From the NCBI GenBank assembly GCA_049700195.1, contig JBNAVY010000004.1, forward strand, positions 1 through 64,000: DNA of 64,000 nt, given 5' to 3'. The number at the start of each line of letters is the position of its first letter. Position 1 is the stretch's first letter. Under the pieces are notes generated by a model that was not told the DNA's origin, did no database searches, and worked only from the letters and a program-made list of their open reading frames with translations. The position numbers and the translations under genes are program-made. Origin of the DNA: JBNAVY01 sp049700195 (lineage in GTDB: Bacteria > Bacillota > Thermoanaerobacteria > Thermoanaerobacterales > Thermoanaerobacteraceae). Shown here one piece after another: positions 26,842 through 34,685 of this stretch.

Positions 26842-27456
26842 TTAATTTACAGTTATTTTATCTTTTATTTGATCAAATAATTTAGGACCTATCCTTGGTA
26901 CATTCATTATATCCTCTATCTTTTTAAATTTACCTTTGCTTTGCCTAAAATCAATTATTTTTTCTGATGTGGCAGGTCCTATACCTGGTAGTGTTTGAAG
27001 TTCTTCTTTTGTAGCGGTATTAATATTTATTTTGTTTTCTTTTTTATAAGAAGATTTAGATAATATATTTTCTGCATCTATTTCTCCTTTTTTAAAAACT
27101 CTGATCATTTGTTCATCTTTCACTTTTTCAGCAAGATTAATATCCGTAATATCAGCATCCTCTAAAATACCTCCTGCTTTATTAAGTGCATCTTGAATTC
27201 TTTCAGTATCTAGCATAGTATAAACTCCTGGATTTTTTACTGCACCAGTAACATAAACTTTAATCTCTCCTGATGATGTATTTGTTTCATTTAATTTTGA
27301 TAATTTTTCAATAGCTATTTCTTCTTCAGTTTGTTTTTCTATAGAAATACTAGTATCAATTTTATATTTTTGATATATCATTAAACCTATGATAAATAAT
27401 ATTATAAATAATATAAAAATTAAGGCATATTGCTGTTTTCTTGTAAAGTTAAACAT
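26842..27456 (-). CDS. comEA: ComEA-like helix-hairpin-helix DNA-binding protein
   Basis: A 204-residue membrane-anchored protein: one N-terminal helix (residues ~10-30), a SLBB domain (~68-125, V-Y-V-T-G-A-V-K-N-P-G-V-Y), and a C-terminal helix-hairpin-helix pair with I-N-I-N-T-A-T-x-E-E-L-Q-T-L-P-G-I-G-P near 143. ComEA binds incoming DNA during transformation. TTGGAGAG lies 6 nt before the ATG at 27456. No other com gene is adjacent. Confidence 0.92.
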   Translation of the reverse strand: MFNFTRKQQYALIFILFIILFIIGLMIYQKYKIDTSISIEKQTEEEIAIEKLSKLNETNTSSGEIKVYVTGAVKNPGVYTMLDTERIQDALNKAGGILEDADITDINLAEKVKDEQMIRVFKKGEIDAENILSKSSYKKENKININTATKEELQTLPGIGPATSEKIIDFRQSKGKFKKIEDIMNVPRIGPKLFDQIKDKITVN

Positions 27457-27583
27457 ATATAACTCTCCAATCAAATAACCAAATGATATATATTAATATT
27501 TCTACACAAAACATAAAATTCCTTTTTATTTTCAGTAGATTTTTGGTATACTTTATTTATAAGCAAAAATGGAGGCATAAAAT

Positions 27584-28849
27584 ATGAGGAGATTTTTTTC
27601 AGCTTACCTAATTATAATTATTATTTTAAATTTAATATTACCAAATTACGTTTATGCAAAGGATAATGCTCCTGAAATTGTAGGACCAACTGCTGTATTA
27701 ATTGATTTTACTTCAGGTCAGGTTTTATATGATAAAAATATGAATCAAAAAATGTATCCTGCTAGTACTACTAAAATTTTAACAGCTATTCTTGCAATTG
27801 AAAATGGAAAATTAGATGATATTGTAACAGCTAGTGATAATGTCACAAAAGTTGATGGCAATTCTATATTTTTATCTCCTGGTGAAAAAATGACCTTAAG
27901 GGATCTTTTATATGCTCTCTTATTAGAATCAGCAAATGATGCTGCTATTGCTATAGCTGAACATATAGGTGGAAGTGTCGAAAATTTTGCTAGAATGATG
28001 AATCAAAAAGCCAAAGAAATAGGAGCTAAAAACAGTAATTTTGTAAATCCAAATGGACTTCCTGACCAAAATCATTATTCAACGCCTTATGACATGGCTT
28101 TAATTGGACGATACGCCATGGAAAATAAAGAATTTAGTAAAATTGTATCAACTTTGCATTATACAATCCCTCCTACAAATAAGATGGATAAAGAAAGAGA
28201 TCTGTGGCAATCAAATAGGCTTTTAAAGCCATCAAGTTATCACTATGATGGAGCAGATGGTATAAAGACCGGTTACACAACAATAGCACAGCAGGTTCTT
28301 GTAGCTTCAGCTGTAAGGAATAACCATAGATTGATATCAGTAATTATGGGGGATACTGGTACAAATATCTGGACAGATACAATCAAATTATTAGATTATG
28401 GCTTTAATAATTTTGATCTGATAAAATTAAATAACCAAAATGAATTAATAACATATGCAACAATTGGTAAGTCACAGTTTAAACTTCCTTTAACAGCTAA
28501 AAATGACTTTTATTATGAAATACCTAAGAATGAAAAGGATAATATTAAATCAGAAATAATATTAAATAAAAATTTGAAAGCACCAATATCAAAAGGTAAT
28601 GTCCTGGGAAATATAGTTTATAAATTAAATGGAAAAGAAATTGGTTCTGTTGAACTTGTCGCAAAGGAAAGTGTATATAAAAATATATGGGGTACTTATT
28701 ATAATGAAAGTAAAACACAGGTAATTAAAAACAATCACATAAAGTTTATTAATTTACTTTTTGGATTTGTTTTAATATTAATAGCCTTTGTTTTGTTGAA
28801 AAAAAGAAGATTTAAGAAAAAGAAAAACTATATTTTTTCAAAATATTAA
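27584..28849 (+). CDS. dacF: D-alanyl-D-alanine carboxypeptidase (PBP5-type)
   Basis: Trims terminal D-Ala from peptidoglycan pentapeptides. Signal peptide at residues 1-25; active-site motifs S61-T-T-K64, S116-A-N118 and K228-T-G230 are all present; a PBP5 C-terminal beta domain follows and a membrane anchor lies near 385-405 before a Lys/Arg-rich tail. Length 421. Whether it is DacF (sporulation) or DacA/B (housekeeping) cannot be settled by sequence. It has its own terminator. Confidence 0.92.
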   Translation: MRRFFSAYLIIIIILNLILPNYVYAKDNAPEIVGPTAVLIDFTSGQVLYDKNMNQKMYPASTTKILTAILAIENGKLDDIVTASDNVTKVDGNSIFLSPGEKMTLRDLLYALLLESANDAAIAIAEHIGGSVENFARMMNQKAKEIGAKNSNFVNPNGLPDQNHYSTPYDMALIGRYAMENKEFSKIVSTLHYTIPPTNKMDKERDLWQSNRLLKPSSYHYDGADGIKTGYTTIAQQVLVASAVRNNHRLISVIMGDTGTNIWTDTIKLLDYGFNNFDLIKLNNQNELITYATIGKSQFKLPLTAKNDFYYEIPKNEKDNIKSEIILNKNLKAPISKGNVLGNIVYKLNGKEIGSVELVAKESVYKNIWGTYYNESKTQVIKNNHIKFINLLFGFVLILIAFVLLKKRRFKKKKNYIFSKY

Positions 28850-28881
28850 GAGGAGCATTCTTTATATCTCCTCTTAATATT
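28842..28881. terminator. bidirectional terminator between dacF and the AsnB-like gene
   Basis: A perfect 14-bp stem (28842-28855 with 28868-28881, 12-nt loop) with A/T runs on both sides, serving two convergent transcripts. Confidence 0.9.
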
Positions 28882-28892
28882 TTATAAATATA

Positions 28893-30398
28893 TCAGTTTT
28901 CTGATGCATAAATCTGATTGTCCCATAAACTCCTGCTTCTTCCCATACTTTTTAAAAAAGCATCTGTATTAAAAAAACTATTTAATATTTTAAAATAGTA
29001 TAATTCTTCTTTTGACTTTATTTCAAAACCATTTTTTTGCCTTCTATTCATTAAAAATTCCTTATCGCTTATTTCTTCTTCAGCAATATTTTCTAAAATA
29101 AAAGCAGTTCCTGAACCTATAGAAAACTTTTCTTTTTTTCTCCAGACAATTTCCTTAGGGAGATAACTTTCAGATAATTTTCTTAGAACCCACTTTTCAG
29201 TTTTGTCTTTTCCTCTTATCTTAATTGATGGTATAATTTTAAATGCATATCTTATCACTTCATAATCCAAAAAAGGAACCCTTGCATTTATTGAATTAGA
29301 CATAGTCATTCTATCCACTCTCTGAAAATTTGTGTTGTGCATACTATTTGTTATAAATTTTAATTCATAATGAAGATCCCAAGGTGTTTTATACCTTTTT
29401 AAATAATGATATCCTGCAAAAAGTTCATCTGCACCTTCCCCTGAAAAAACAGTATTTACATAATTACTAGCAAGTTTTGATGCAAAATAAGTTGCTACAG
29501 CACTTCGGACTAAAGCAGGGTCACAAGACTCAAGGTGATATATAACTGTTGGCAGTATTTGCTTTATATCTTTTTCTGTATATGCAAATTCAATATGATT
29601 AAATCCTAAATAATCTGCAACTAAAGAAGCATTTTTTAAATCATTACTTCCATGTACTCCAACAGCAAAAGAAATCAAAGGTTTTTTGTATTTTGAAGCT
29701 ATTGATGCTATTAAACTACTGTCTAATCCTCCGCTTAAAAATACACCTATGTCCTTGTTGTCGATTCTTTTTTTTACTGAGTCCTCTAACCTTAGCCTTA
29801 AACCCTCAATTATTCCTTCTGTATCCAAATAATCTATTGGGTCTTGTGGAAAAACATAATATTTTTCGAAACCTTTTTCAGTAGTATAAAAATATCCATT
29901 TGGAAATTCATTAATATCTTCAGTAATTTCAATTAAAGCTTTTATTTCTGATGCAAATACAAAATCCCCTTTTTCTGTTTTCCCATAATATAAAGGTTTT
30001 ATCCCAAGTGGGTCTCTTGCAATAAATAAATTATTTTCTCTAGTGTCATAAATAATAAAAGAAAATATACCATCTAAATATTTAACACATTCTGGGCCAA
30101 TTTCCTCATATAAATGTAATATTATTTCTCCATTTAATTCTGTTGCAAAATTGTGATTTTGTAAGCCTTTTAGCAACGAATCATAATTATATATTTCTCC
30201 ATCAAAAATACAAATATACCTATCATTTTCATCTTTAAATATTCTTGAATTTTCATCTTTAATTGAGATATACCCTATACTTATTTTATTATTTACAAAA
30301 ATTTCTTTCGCATCTGGCCCTCTATGTTTTATTTTATCTAACATTTTCTCTATATTTTTATGTTGATCTTTTCTATTGATTAACGCTATACCTGCCAT
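28893..30398 (-). CDS. asparagine-synthetase-like amide ligase lacking the glutaminase cysteine
   Basis: 501 residues with AsnB architecture: an N-terminal class II glutamine amidotransferase-like domain and a C-terminal ATP-PPase domain with S222-G-G-L-D-S-S228 and S-G-E-G-A-D-E-L-F-A-G-Y. The true start, ATG at 30398 with AAAAGGAGGG 8 nt away, gives Met-Ala-Gly-Ile where AsnB has Met-Cys-Gly-Ile. The catalytic Cys is therefore absent, and the usual S/T-D-T-E glutamine-binding segment reads L-N-G-E at residues 88-91. The synthetase half is intact. It is probably ammonia-dependent, or an amide-forming ligase of the beta-lactam-synthetase kind. Last gene of the riboswitch operon. Confidence 0.8.
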   Translation of the reverse strand: MAGIALINRKDQHKNIEKMLDKIKHRGPDAKEIFVNNKISIGYISIKDENSRIFKDENDRYICIFDGEIYNYDSLLKGLQNHNFATELNGEIILHLYEEIGPECVKYLDGIFSFIIYDTRENNLFIARDPLGIKPLYYGKTEKGDFVFASEIKALIEITEDINEFPNGYFYTTEKGFEKYYVFPQDPIDYLDTEGIIEGLRLRLEDSVKKRIDNKDIGVFLSGGLDSSLIASIASKYKKPLISFAVGVHGSNDLKNASLVADYLGFNHIEFAYTEKDIKQILPTVIYHLESCDPALVRSAVATYFASKLASNYVNTVFSGEGADELFAGYHYLKRYKTPWDLHYELKFITNSMHNTNFQRVDRMTMSNSINARVPFLDYEVIRYAFKIIPSIKIRGKDKTEKWVLRKLSESYLPKEIVWRKKEKFSIGSGTAFILENIAEEEISDKEFLMNRRQKNGFEIKSKEELYYFKILNSFFNTDAFLKSMGRSRSLWDNQIYASEN

Positions 30399-30422
30399 TA
30401 GAAAAACCCTCCTTTTAAATTT

Positions 30423-30457
30423 ATAAGAAGGTGCACAAAAACATAGCACCTTCTTAT
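30423..30457 (-). other. intercistronic hairpin within the riboswitch operon
   Basis: A perfect 12-bp stem (ATAAGAAGGTGC/GCACCTTCTTAT, 11-nt loop) spanning the stop codon of the mutase-like gene. No T run follows on the minus strand, so it more likely adjusts mRNA processing or expression of the AsnB-like gene than ends transcription. Confidence 0.6.
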
Positions 30458-32109
30458 GCAACAATAACAGCTTTTTTATATTCATTCAGAATTTTATCAA
30501 CACGTTCTTCCTCACTAATAATTCTATTATTTTCATAATCGAAGGCATAACATGCCCCATTTATTACTTTTGTTTTTAATAAACCCTTAGCATTTTTGTT
30601 GCCTTTTAAATGAGGTGCATCTAAAAGCCCTATCTTAATTGCTTTTGATAATACATTAGGATCAGATAAAGGATCATCGCTTTTAGAATTTAAACTTTTT
30701 ATAGCCTCTAATAATATTTTAGTTTCTTTTATTAAATGATTTTTCCTTTTAACAACTTCTTTATCTTGCGTCATATCAGGCATCCCTGACAGTGCATTCT
30801 TAATTATTGCTTTTGATATTTTTACACTTTCTATTATATCTTCTGCTGTTGCAGCATGATGAGCCTCACAGTAACCTACTACATGATAAATATGAGGTTT
30901 TATCGCCATCGATAAATATGCACTAGACGCAAGTTGGCCCTTCGCTTCCAATAAATCAGAAGGAAAACTTGCAAGTCCTGCTCGTGCTTGACGAAATACT
31001 CTGAAGTTATCATCTTCCAGACTCTCTATAAGTTCTATTTTCGCAAGCATTTTAGCTAAATCCATTTTAGGAGAAATTGAAGCTGGAACATTAAACATAT
31101 ACTGTGCTATATAAGTATTTACTCCCATTTTTTTTGCATTATATGCGGCAAGAAATGCAGTAGCAACACCTATAACATCATGGGCATCTCTTAAGCTCCA
31201 ATGGTGAGATTCGTTTACTTCTACAGGTATCCCTCTTTCTCCGTGCCATTTCATTAATTTTTGATTTTCTTCAATTGATATATTAACTGGCCTTGGTCCA
31301 CGGCCATCAAGGACATTATACCAGCAAAGTGGAATTGCAGCCCACGCATTGTTAATAGTTTCAACTAACATTTCTGCCATTTTAAATATATCGTTTGTAC
31401 CACTATAACATCTTAATAAAGGAAAATTCCCACGTCTTGATGCTTCATATAGCTTTACAAAATCTTCTTTTCCCCTAAGAGGAACGCCCCCTGCGCCATC
31501 TAATGATTTATCATATTTTTTATCAAAAAAATGTTCTTGAGCATTTTGATCTGGTGCAATTGATATTACATCTAAAACTTTAGAATCTGCAATTTTTTTA
31601 ATTCCTTCTACTGTTTTATCGAGTGATGAAAGACCAAAATGATGTCTTATTATCGGATATGGATATTTTTGATCTATTCTTTTTATTAAGGTATCAGGAT
31701 AATATTCTTTTTTTATATTATAAACTCCTCCTCTTAAAAAGCCTATTGTAAAGTCATCCCCTGAAGTTCCGTCAAATATAGCGTGAAATATTCCAGACTT
31801 TTTTGCTATCTTTGCTGTAGGTTCATTTCCACCAAAAACCCACTTTATATTAGTAAGATTATTCTCACTTATTTTTGTTTTTAATTCTTTTAAAATATTT
31901 TCAAGAGCTGAGGGAGTTAATCTATAACTTACAGCTGCAATTTCTGGTTTGTATTTTTTTACTTCATTTATATATTCCTCTATTGATACTGCTGGACCTA
32001 AAAAAACTGTTTTATAGCCTTCATTTTCAGCGAGCCTTAGGAAATTATATATCCCTGCAACATGAACACAATTACCTATTGCTGCTGCGACAATAACTCT
32101 TTTATTCAT
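30454..32109 (-). CDS. B12-binding glutamate-mutase-like fusion protein
   Basis: 551 residues. Residues 1-~130 form a cobalamin-binding Rossmann fold: the usual D-x-H-x-x-G reads C14-V-H16-V-A-G19, keeping the cobalt-ligand histidine but not the aspartate; L-G-P-A-V-S-I-E-E-Y and A-A-V-S-Y-R-L-T follow where MutS-like subunits have comparable strands. Residues ~150-460 resemble the TIM-barrel catalytic subunit of methylaspartate mutase (R-C-Y-S-G-T-N-D, D-G-R-G-P-R-P, V-N-E-S-H-H-W-S). It looks like a fusion of the two glutamate mutase subunits with a new substrate. It overlaps the upstream dehydrogenase by 4 nt (ATGA), so the two are translationally coupled. The exact reaction is unknown. 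Confidence 0.65.
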   Translation of the reverse strand: MNKRVIVAAAIGNCVHVAGIYNFLRLAENEGYKTVFLGPAVSIEEYINEVKKYKPEIAAVSYRLTPSALENILKELKTKISENNLTNIKWVFGGNEPTAKIAKKSGIFHAIFDGTSGDDFTIGFLRGGVYNIKKEYYPDTLIKRIDQKYPYPIIRHHFGLSSLDKTVEGIKKIADSKVLDVISIAPDQNAQEHFFDKKYDKSLDGAGGVPLRGKEDFVKLYEASRRGNFPLLRCYSGTNDIFKMAEMLVETINNAWAAIPLCWYNVLDGRGPRPVNISIEENQKLMKWHGERGIPVEVNESHHWSLRDAHDVIGVATAFLAAYNAKKMGVNTYIAQYMFNVPASISPKMDLAKMLAKIELIESLEDDNFRVFRQARAGLASFPSDLLEAKGQLASSAYLSMAIKPHIYHVVGYCEAHHAATAEDIIESVKISKAIIKNALSGMPDMTQDKEVVKRKNHLIKETKILLEAIKSLNSKSDDPLSDPNVLSKAIKIGLLDAPHLKGNKNAKGLLKTKVINGACYAFDYENNRIISEEERVDKILNEYKKAVIVA

Positions 32110-33206
32110 GCTACTGTAACCTCCTTCTCACCCATTTCTACAAATCTCATAATCTCATCTGCATTCATACCATTTATTCCTAATTTTTCAGGATTTCTTC
32201 CTAAAGTCCAATAATCTATACCATGAATTATAGAAGCCAGGTGAATTATTGAATCTATAGTTTTAGTTCTTATACCAAGTTGTCTTCCAATAGAAGAAAT
32301 AGGAACAAGGCTCATTGGCACATCTTCAAAAATATATCTGCACTGTAAATCAGAAGGGGCATATAAGCCTATATAAGCTTTTGTATTCTGTATAGCTTCA
32401 TATAAATCATTACCATCAGCATTATATGTTTCTTTAAGCCAAACTTTAGCAGAAACTACATTTATACCAAGAGCGTTTGCAACCTTTATTCTTTCTTTAT
32501 CAATTTTCTCTAATATTTTTGTCACTGAAGGAGAAATTCCATCTATATAATATTGGAAATTACCCTTTGTAGTCTCAATTCTTGCAGCATTTAAAAGAGT
32601 AGGAGTTGGGTGAAAAATTGCTCCAAAATTATTAAAGCTAGTTTCAAGCACATTTCTAGCAGGTGTAAAAATTCCAAAAGGTTCATTTAATATATCAACA
32701 ACTTCTTTTGTTTTTGTACTGGGTATCGCTGCTACAGATACAACATCCTTTACTTTATAAATTTTAGCATTTCCTTCATGAGCTCTACATGCATATAAAA
32801 ATGTATCTGTTTCTGCTATAATAGATTTTAAATCTTCTCTTTTCTTAAATACATTATAAAATTCTAAGGCACCGCCAGTTCTGCCAGGATTTAAAATAAC
32901 TATTTGATCATTTTTTAAATATGGCATAAGTTTTTCTGCTAATTTTAAATGTGCTGAAGCAGGAACTGTTACTAATATTACATCAGCACCTTCTATTGCA
33001 GTTTTTAAATCATCTGTAATTAAATTAAGCTTACCAAAGCCCTCAATTTCACCTTCTAAATTTATTCCGCCTTTTTCTATTATAGGTTTTAATTTATCAT
33101 AACTACGATTATACAGATTGACTTTATAACCCTTTACTGCAAGATGTGCTGAAATTGACTGACCACCATTTCCCGCTCCTATTACTGCAAAATGAGTCTT
33201 TTTCAT
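32106..33206 (-). CDS. NAD(P)-dependent opine/octopine-dehydrogenase-like protein
   Basis: 366 residues. Rossmann motif G10-A-G-N-G-G15 at the N-terminus, V-I-L-V-T-V-P-A near residue 76, and N-P-G-R-T-G-G-A at ~107. The C-terminal domain has the family motif F-H-P-T-P-T-L-L-N-A near residue 197, whose histidine is catalytic in opine dehydrogenases. These enzymes reductively join an amino acid and a 2-oxo acid. GGGGGTAAC precedes the ATG. First gene of an operon behind a c-di-AMP riboswitch and terminator; the substrates are unknown. Confidence 0.8.
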   Translation of the reverse strand: MKKTHFAVIGAGNGGQSISAHLAVKGYKVNLYNRSYDKLKPIIEKGGINLEGEIEGFGKLNLITDDLKTAIEGADVILVTVPASAHLKLAEKLMPYLKNDQIVILNPGRTGGALEFYNVFKKREDLKSIIAETDTFLYACRAHEGNAKIYKVKDVVSVAAIPSTKTKEVVDILNEPFGIFTPARNVLETSFNNFGAIFHPTPTLLNAARIETTKGNFQYYIDGISPSVTKILEKIDKERIKVANALGINVVSAKVWLKETYNADGNDLYEAIQNTKAYIGLYAPSDLQCRYIFEDVPMSLVPISSIGRQLGIRTKTIDSIIHLASIIHGIDYWTLGRNPEKLGINGMNADEIMRFVEMGEKEVTVA

Positions 33207-33231
33207 TTATATGTTACCCCCTTTTTTTAGA

Positions 33232-33261
33232 AATAAAAAAGCTATAGAGAATTCTACAGCT
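33232..33261 (-). terminator. riboswitch-controlled terminator
   Basis: A 9-bp stem with one G-U pair (33253-33261 with 33240-33248, loop GAAT) followed on the minus strand by TTTTTTATTT. It lies between the riboswitch and the dehydrogenase start and is the likely expression platform. Confidence 0.85.
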
Positions 33262-33304
33262 AATAGTATCGGTCTGAAAAAAGGACATAAACAGACTCTT
33301 TCAT
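33260..33304 (-). CDS. 14-residue putative leader peptide between riboswitch and terminator
   Basis: ATG AAA GAG begins a 14-codon ORF, M-K-E-S-V-Y-V-L-F-S-D-R-Y-Y, ending in TAG. The AGGAGG at 33312-33317 sits 7 nt before the ATG, ideal spacing. The stop codon overlaps the first two bases of the terminator stem, so a ribosome finishing the peptide would cover the terminator's 5' arm. Three of 14 residues are Tyr, two just before the stop. Whether it is translated is inference; the purine-rich stretch could instead be only part of the aptamer's 3' flank. Confidence 0.5.
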   Translation of the reverse strand: MKESVYVLFSDRYY

Positions 33305-33322
33305 GCTATCTCCTCCTCTTCC

Positions 33323-33433
33323 AACGCTTACGAGGTTAGCTGACGGATTTGGGCTGAAAGATAGCCCTACCATTAAAATAAATGGACTCACCCCTTAAAT
33401 ATTGGTTCCCCCGTTTCAAATGAATTAAGCGTT
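33323..33433 (-). ncRNA. cyclic-di-AMP riboswitch (ydaO/yuaA type)
   Basis: The minus strand carries the hallmark blocks in order: CGGGGGAACCA, GGGGTGAGTCC, TAGGGCTATCTTTCAGCCC, AATCCGTCAGCTAACCTCG and TAAGCGTT. The closing P1 stem AACGCTTA/TAAGCGTT (33426-33433 with 33323-33330) is perfect. This class binds c-di-AMP and normally switches genes off when the ligand is high. It is followed by a leader ORF, a terminator and the opine-dehydrogenase-like operon. Confidence 0.92.
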
Positions 33434-33465
33434 AAGCATTTTATTCAATTTTCAATCTATTTTAG

Positions 33466-33494
33466 AGTATATCATATTTGAAAAAGTTTGTAAA
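33466..33494 (-). promoter_or_regulatory. sigma-A promoter of the riboswitch operon
   Basis: TTTACA (33489-33494), 17-bp spacer, TATACT (33466-33471) on the minus strand, about 25 bp before the aptamer, overlapping the region just after the regulator gene. Confidence 0.75.
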
Positions 33495-33504
33495 GTAAAT
33501 AATT

Positions 33505-34158
33505 CTAATATTTCCCAAAATCGTCTCCAACTCTTATCTCATCAAGATAATTGTATATGGTGTATCTTGAAACACACAATATTTTTGCTACATAATCAAT
33601 AGCGCCTCTTATTAAAAATGTGCCTTTTGCATCTAACATTTTAACCATATTGACCTTTTCTTCTTTAGTCATGAAATTAACTGGTTTACCATAGTTTTCT
33701 AAGGTTGTATTTACAATATTCTCTAAAACATCATTTACATTGCCTTCATAAGCATCTGATGAAGAATCCTGTGAATTATCAGTGACATCACAAATATCTG
33801 ATAAAGTATTTTTTACCATAATGAATTCTGATATATCTATATTTATAGTTAAACATCCTAAGGGTTTACCATTTTCATCTTTGATATAAAAAACTGAAGA
33901 TTTTAGTATTTTGCCGTCACTACTTTTGTTTTTGTAATTAATCATATTTTCAAAGTTATTTGATTTTACAGCTTTTAATATAGGTTCAGGCAATGGACTT
34001 CCTATTTCTCTACCGGAAATATGACCATTCGCAATGGCAATTATAGGATTTTGTGGATTTGAAAAATCATGTAAAGCAACTTCGCAGTTTTTCCCAAAAG
34101 CTTTTGCAATAACTTCAACCATTGGCATTACACTTTTTAAAATCGTATGTGTTTTCAT
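33505..34158 (-). CDS. YheO-like PAS/HTH transcriptional regulator
   Basis: 217 residues. The N-terminal half is a YheO-type PAS domain (P-M-V-E-V-I-A-K-A-F-G-K-N-C-E-V-A-L-H-D near residues 12-31, N-G-H-I-S-G-R at ~46), and the last ~50 residues form a DNA-binding domain with I-L-C-V-S-R-Y-T-I-Y-N-Y-L. Homologues often control amino-acid catabolism or metal genes; their ligand is generally unknown. ATG at 34158 gives the family's usual N-terminus; an upstream ATG at 34182 has no ribosome-binding site. Directly upstream of, and cooriented with, the riboswitch operon, so it may regulate it. Confidence 0.8.
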   Translation of the reverse strand: MKTHTILKSVMPMVEVIAKAFGKNCEVALHDFSNPQNPIIAIANGHISGREIGSPLPEPILKAVKSNNFENMINYKNKSSDGKILKSSVFYIKDENGKPLGCLTINIDISEFIMVKNTLSDICDVTDNSQDSSSDAYEGNVNDVLENIVNTTLENYGKPVNFMTKEEKVNMVKMLDAKGTFLIRGAIDYVAKILCVSRYTIYNYLDEIRVGDDFGKY

Positions 34159-34253
34159 CAGCTTATGTTTCCCCCTAATCATGTATAATATATGAATCTT
34201 ATTAAAAATTTAGAAATAAATTTTTATTTTTACTCTATTGTTATTATTAAAAA

Positions 34254-34285
34254 CCCCTCGTCCTAAAAATAGTAGGTTCGAGAGG
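34254..34285 (-). terminator. terminator after rsfS
   Basis: Seven base pairs (CCTCTCG with CGAGGGG, one G-U) plus CCTA/TAGG inside, followed on the minus strand by TTTTTAATAATAA. It ends the obg-independent nadD-yqeK-LCP-rsfS transcript. Confidence 0.75.
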
Positions 34286-34315
34286 CTAAATTTTATTATA
34301 GCTATTATACATATC

Positions 34316-34672
34316 TTACATTTGCTTGTCAAGTACTACTTCTTTTCCATCTTTCCATAACCTTTCAAGATTATAAAAGAATCTATCTTCTTTCAAAAAA
34401 AGATGTACTACAACATCACCATAATCCATCAAAATCCATCCAGTAGATTTATATCCTTCTATATGATTTACAGGTATATCATCTTTAAAAAGTTTTTCCT
34501 CAATTTCATCAGCTAAAGTATTTAAATGTGGTTGTGAATTTGCAGTAGCAATTATAAAATAATCAGCTATAGTTGTTAAATCACCAATATATATAATTTT
34601 AATATCTGTAGCTTTTTTATCATCTAACACTCTATATATTTTAAAAGCCTTTTCTTTACTATCTATTGACAA
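34316..34672 (-). CDS. rsfS: ribosome silencing factor RsfS
   Basis: RsfS binds L14 and keeps subunits apart in starved cells. 118 residues with the family core I-G-D-L-T-T-I-A-D-Y-F-I-I-A-T-A, G-W-I-L-M-D-Y-G-D-V-V-V-H-L-F and F-Y-x-L-E-R-L-W. Start is TTG, backed by GGAGGGT 5 nt away. It follows the LCP gene in the conserved nadD-yqeK-(LCP)-rsfS order. Confidence 0.96.
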   Translation of the reverse strand: MSIDSKEKAFKIYRVLDDKKATDIKIIYIGDLTTIADYFIIATANSQPHLNTLADEIEEKLFKDDIPVNHIEGYKSTGWILMDYGDVVVHLFLKEDRFFYNLERLWKDGKEVVLDKQM

Positions 34673-34685
34673 TATTAACCCTCCA

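Noticed and set aside
30399..30485. 29-codon N-terminal extension of the AsnB-like protein
   Set aside because: It would read through the intercistronic hairpin and lacks a ribosome-binding site, while the ATG at 30398 has an excellent one.
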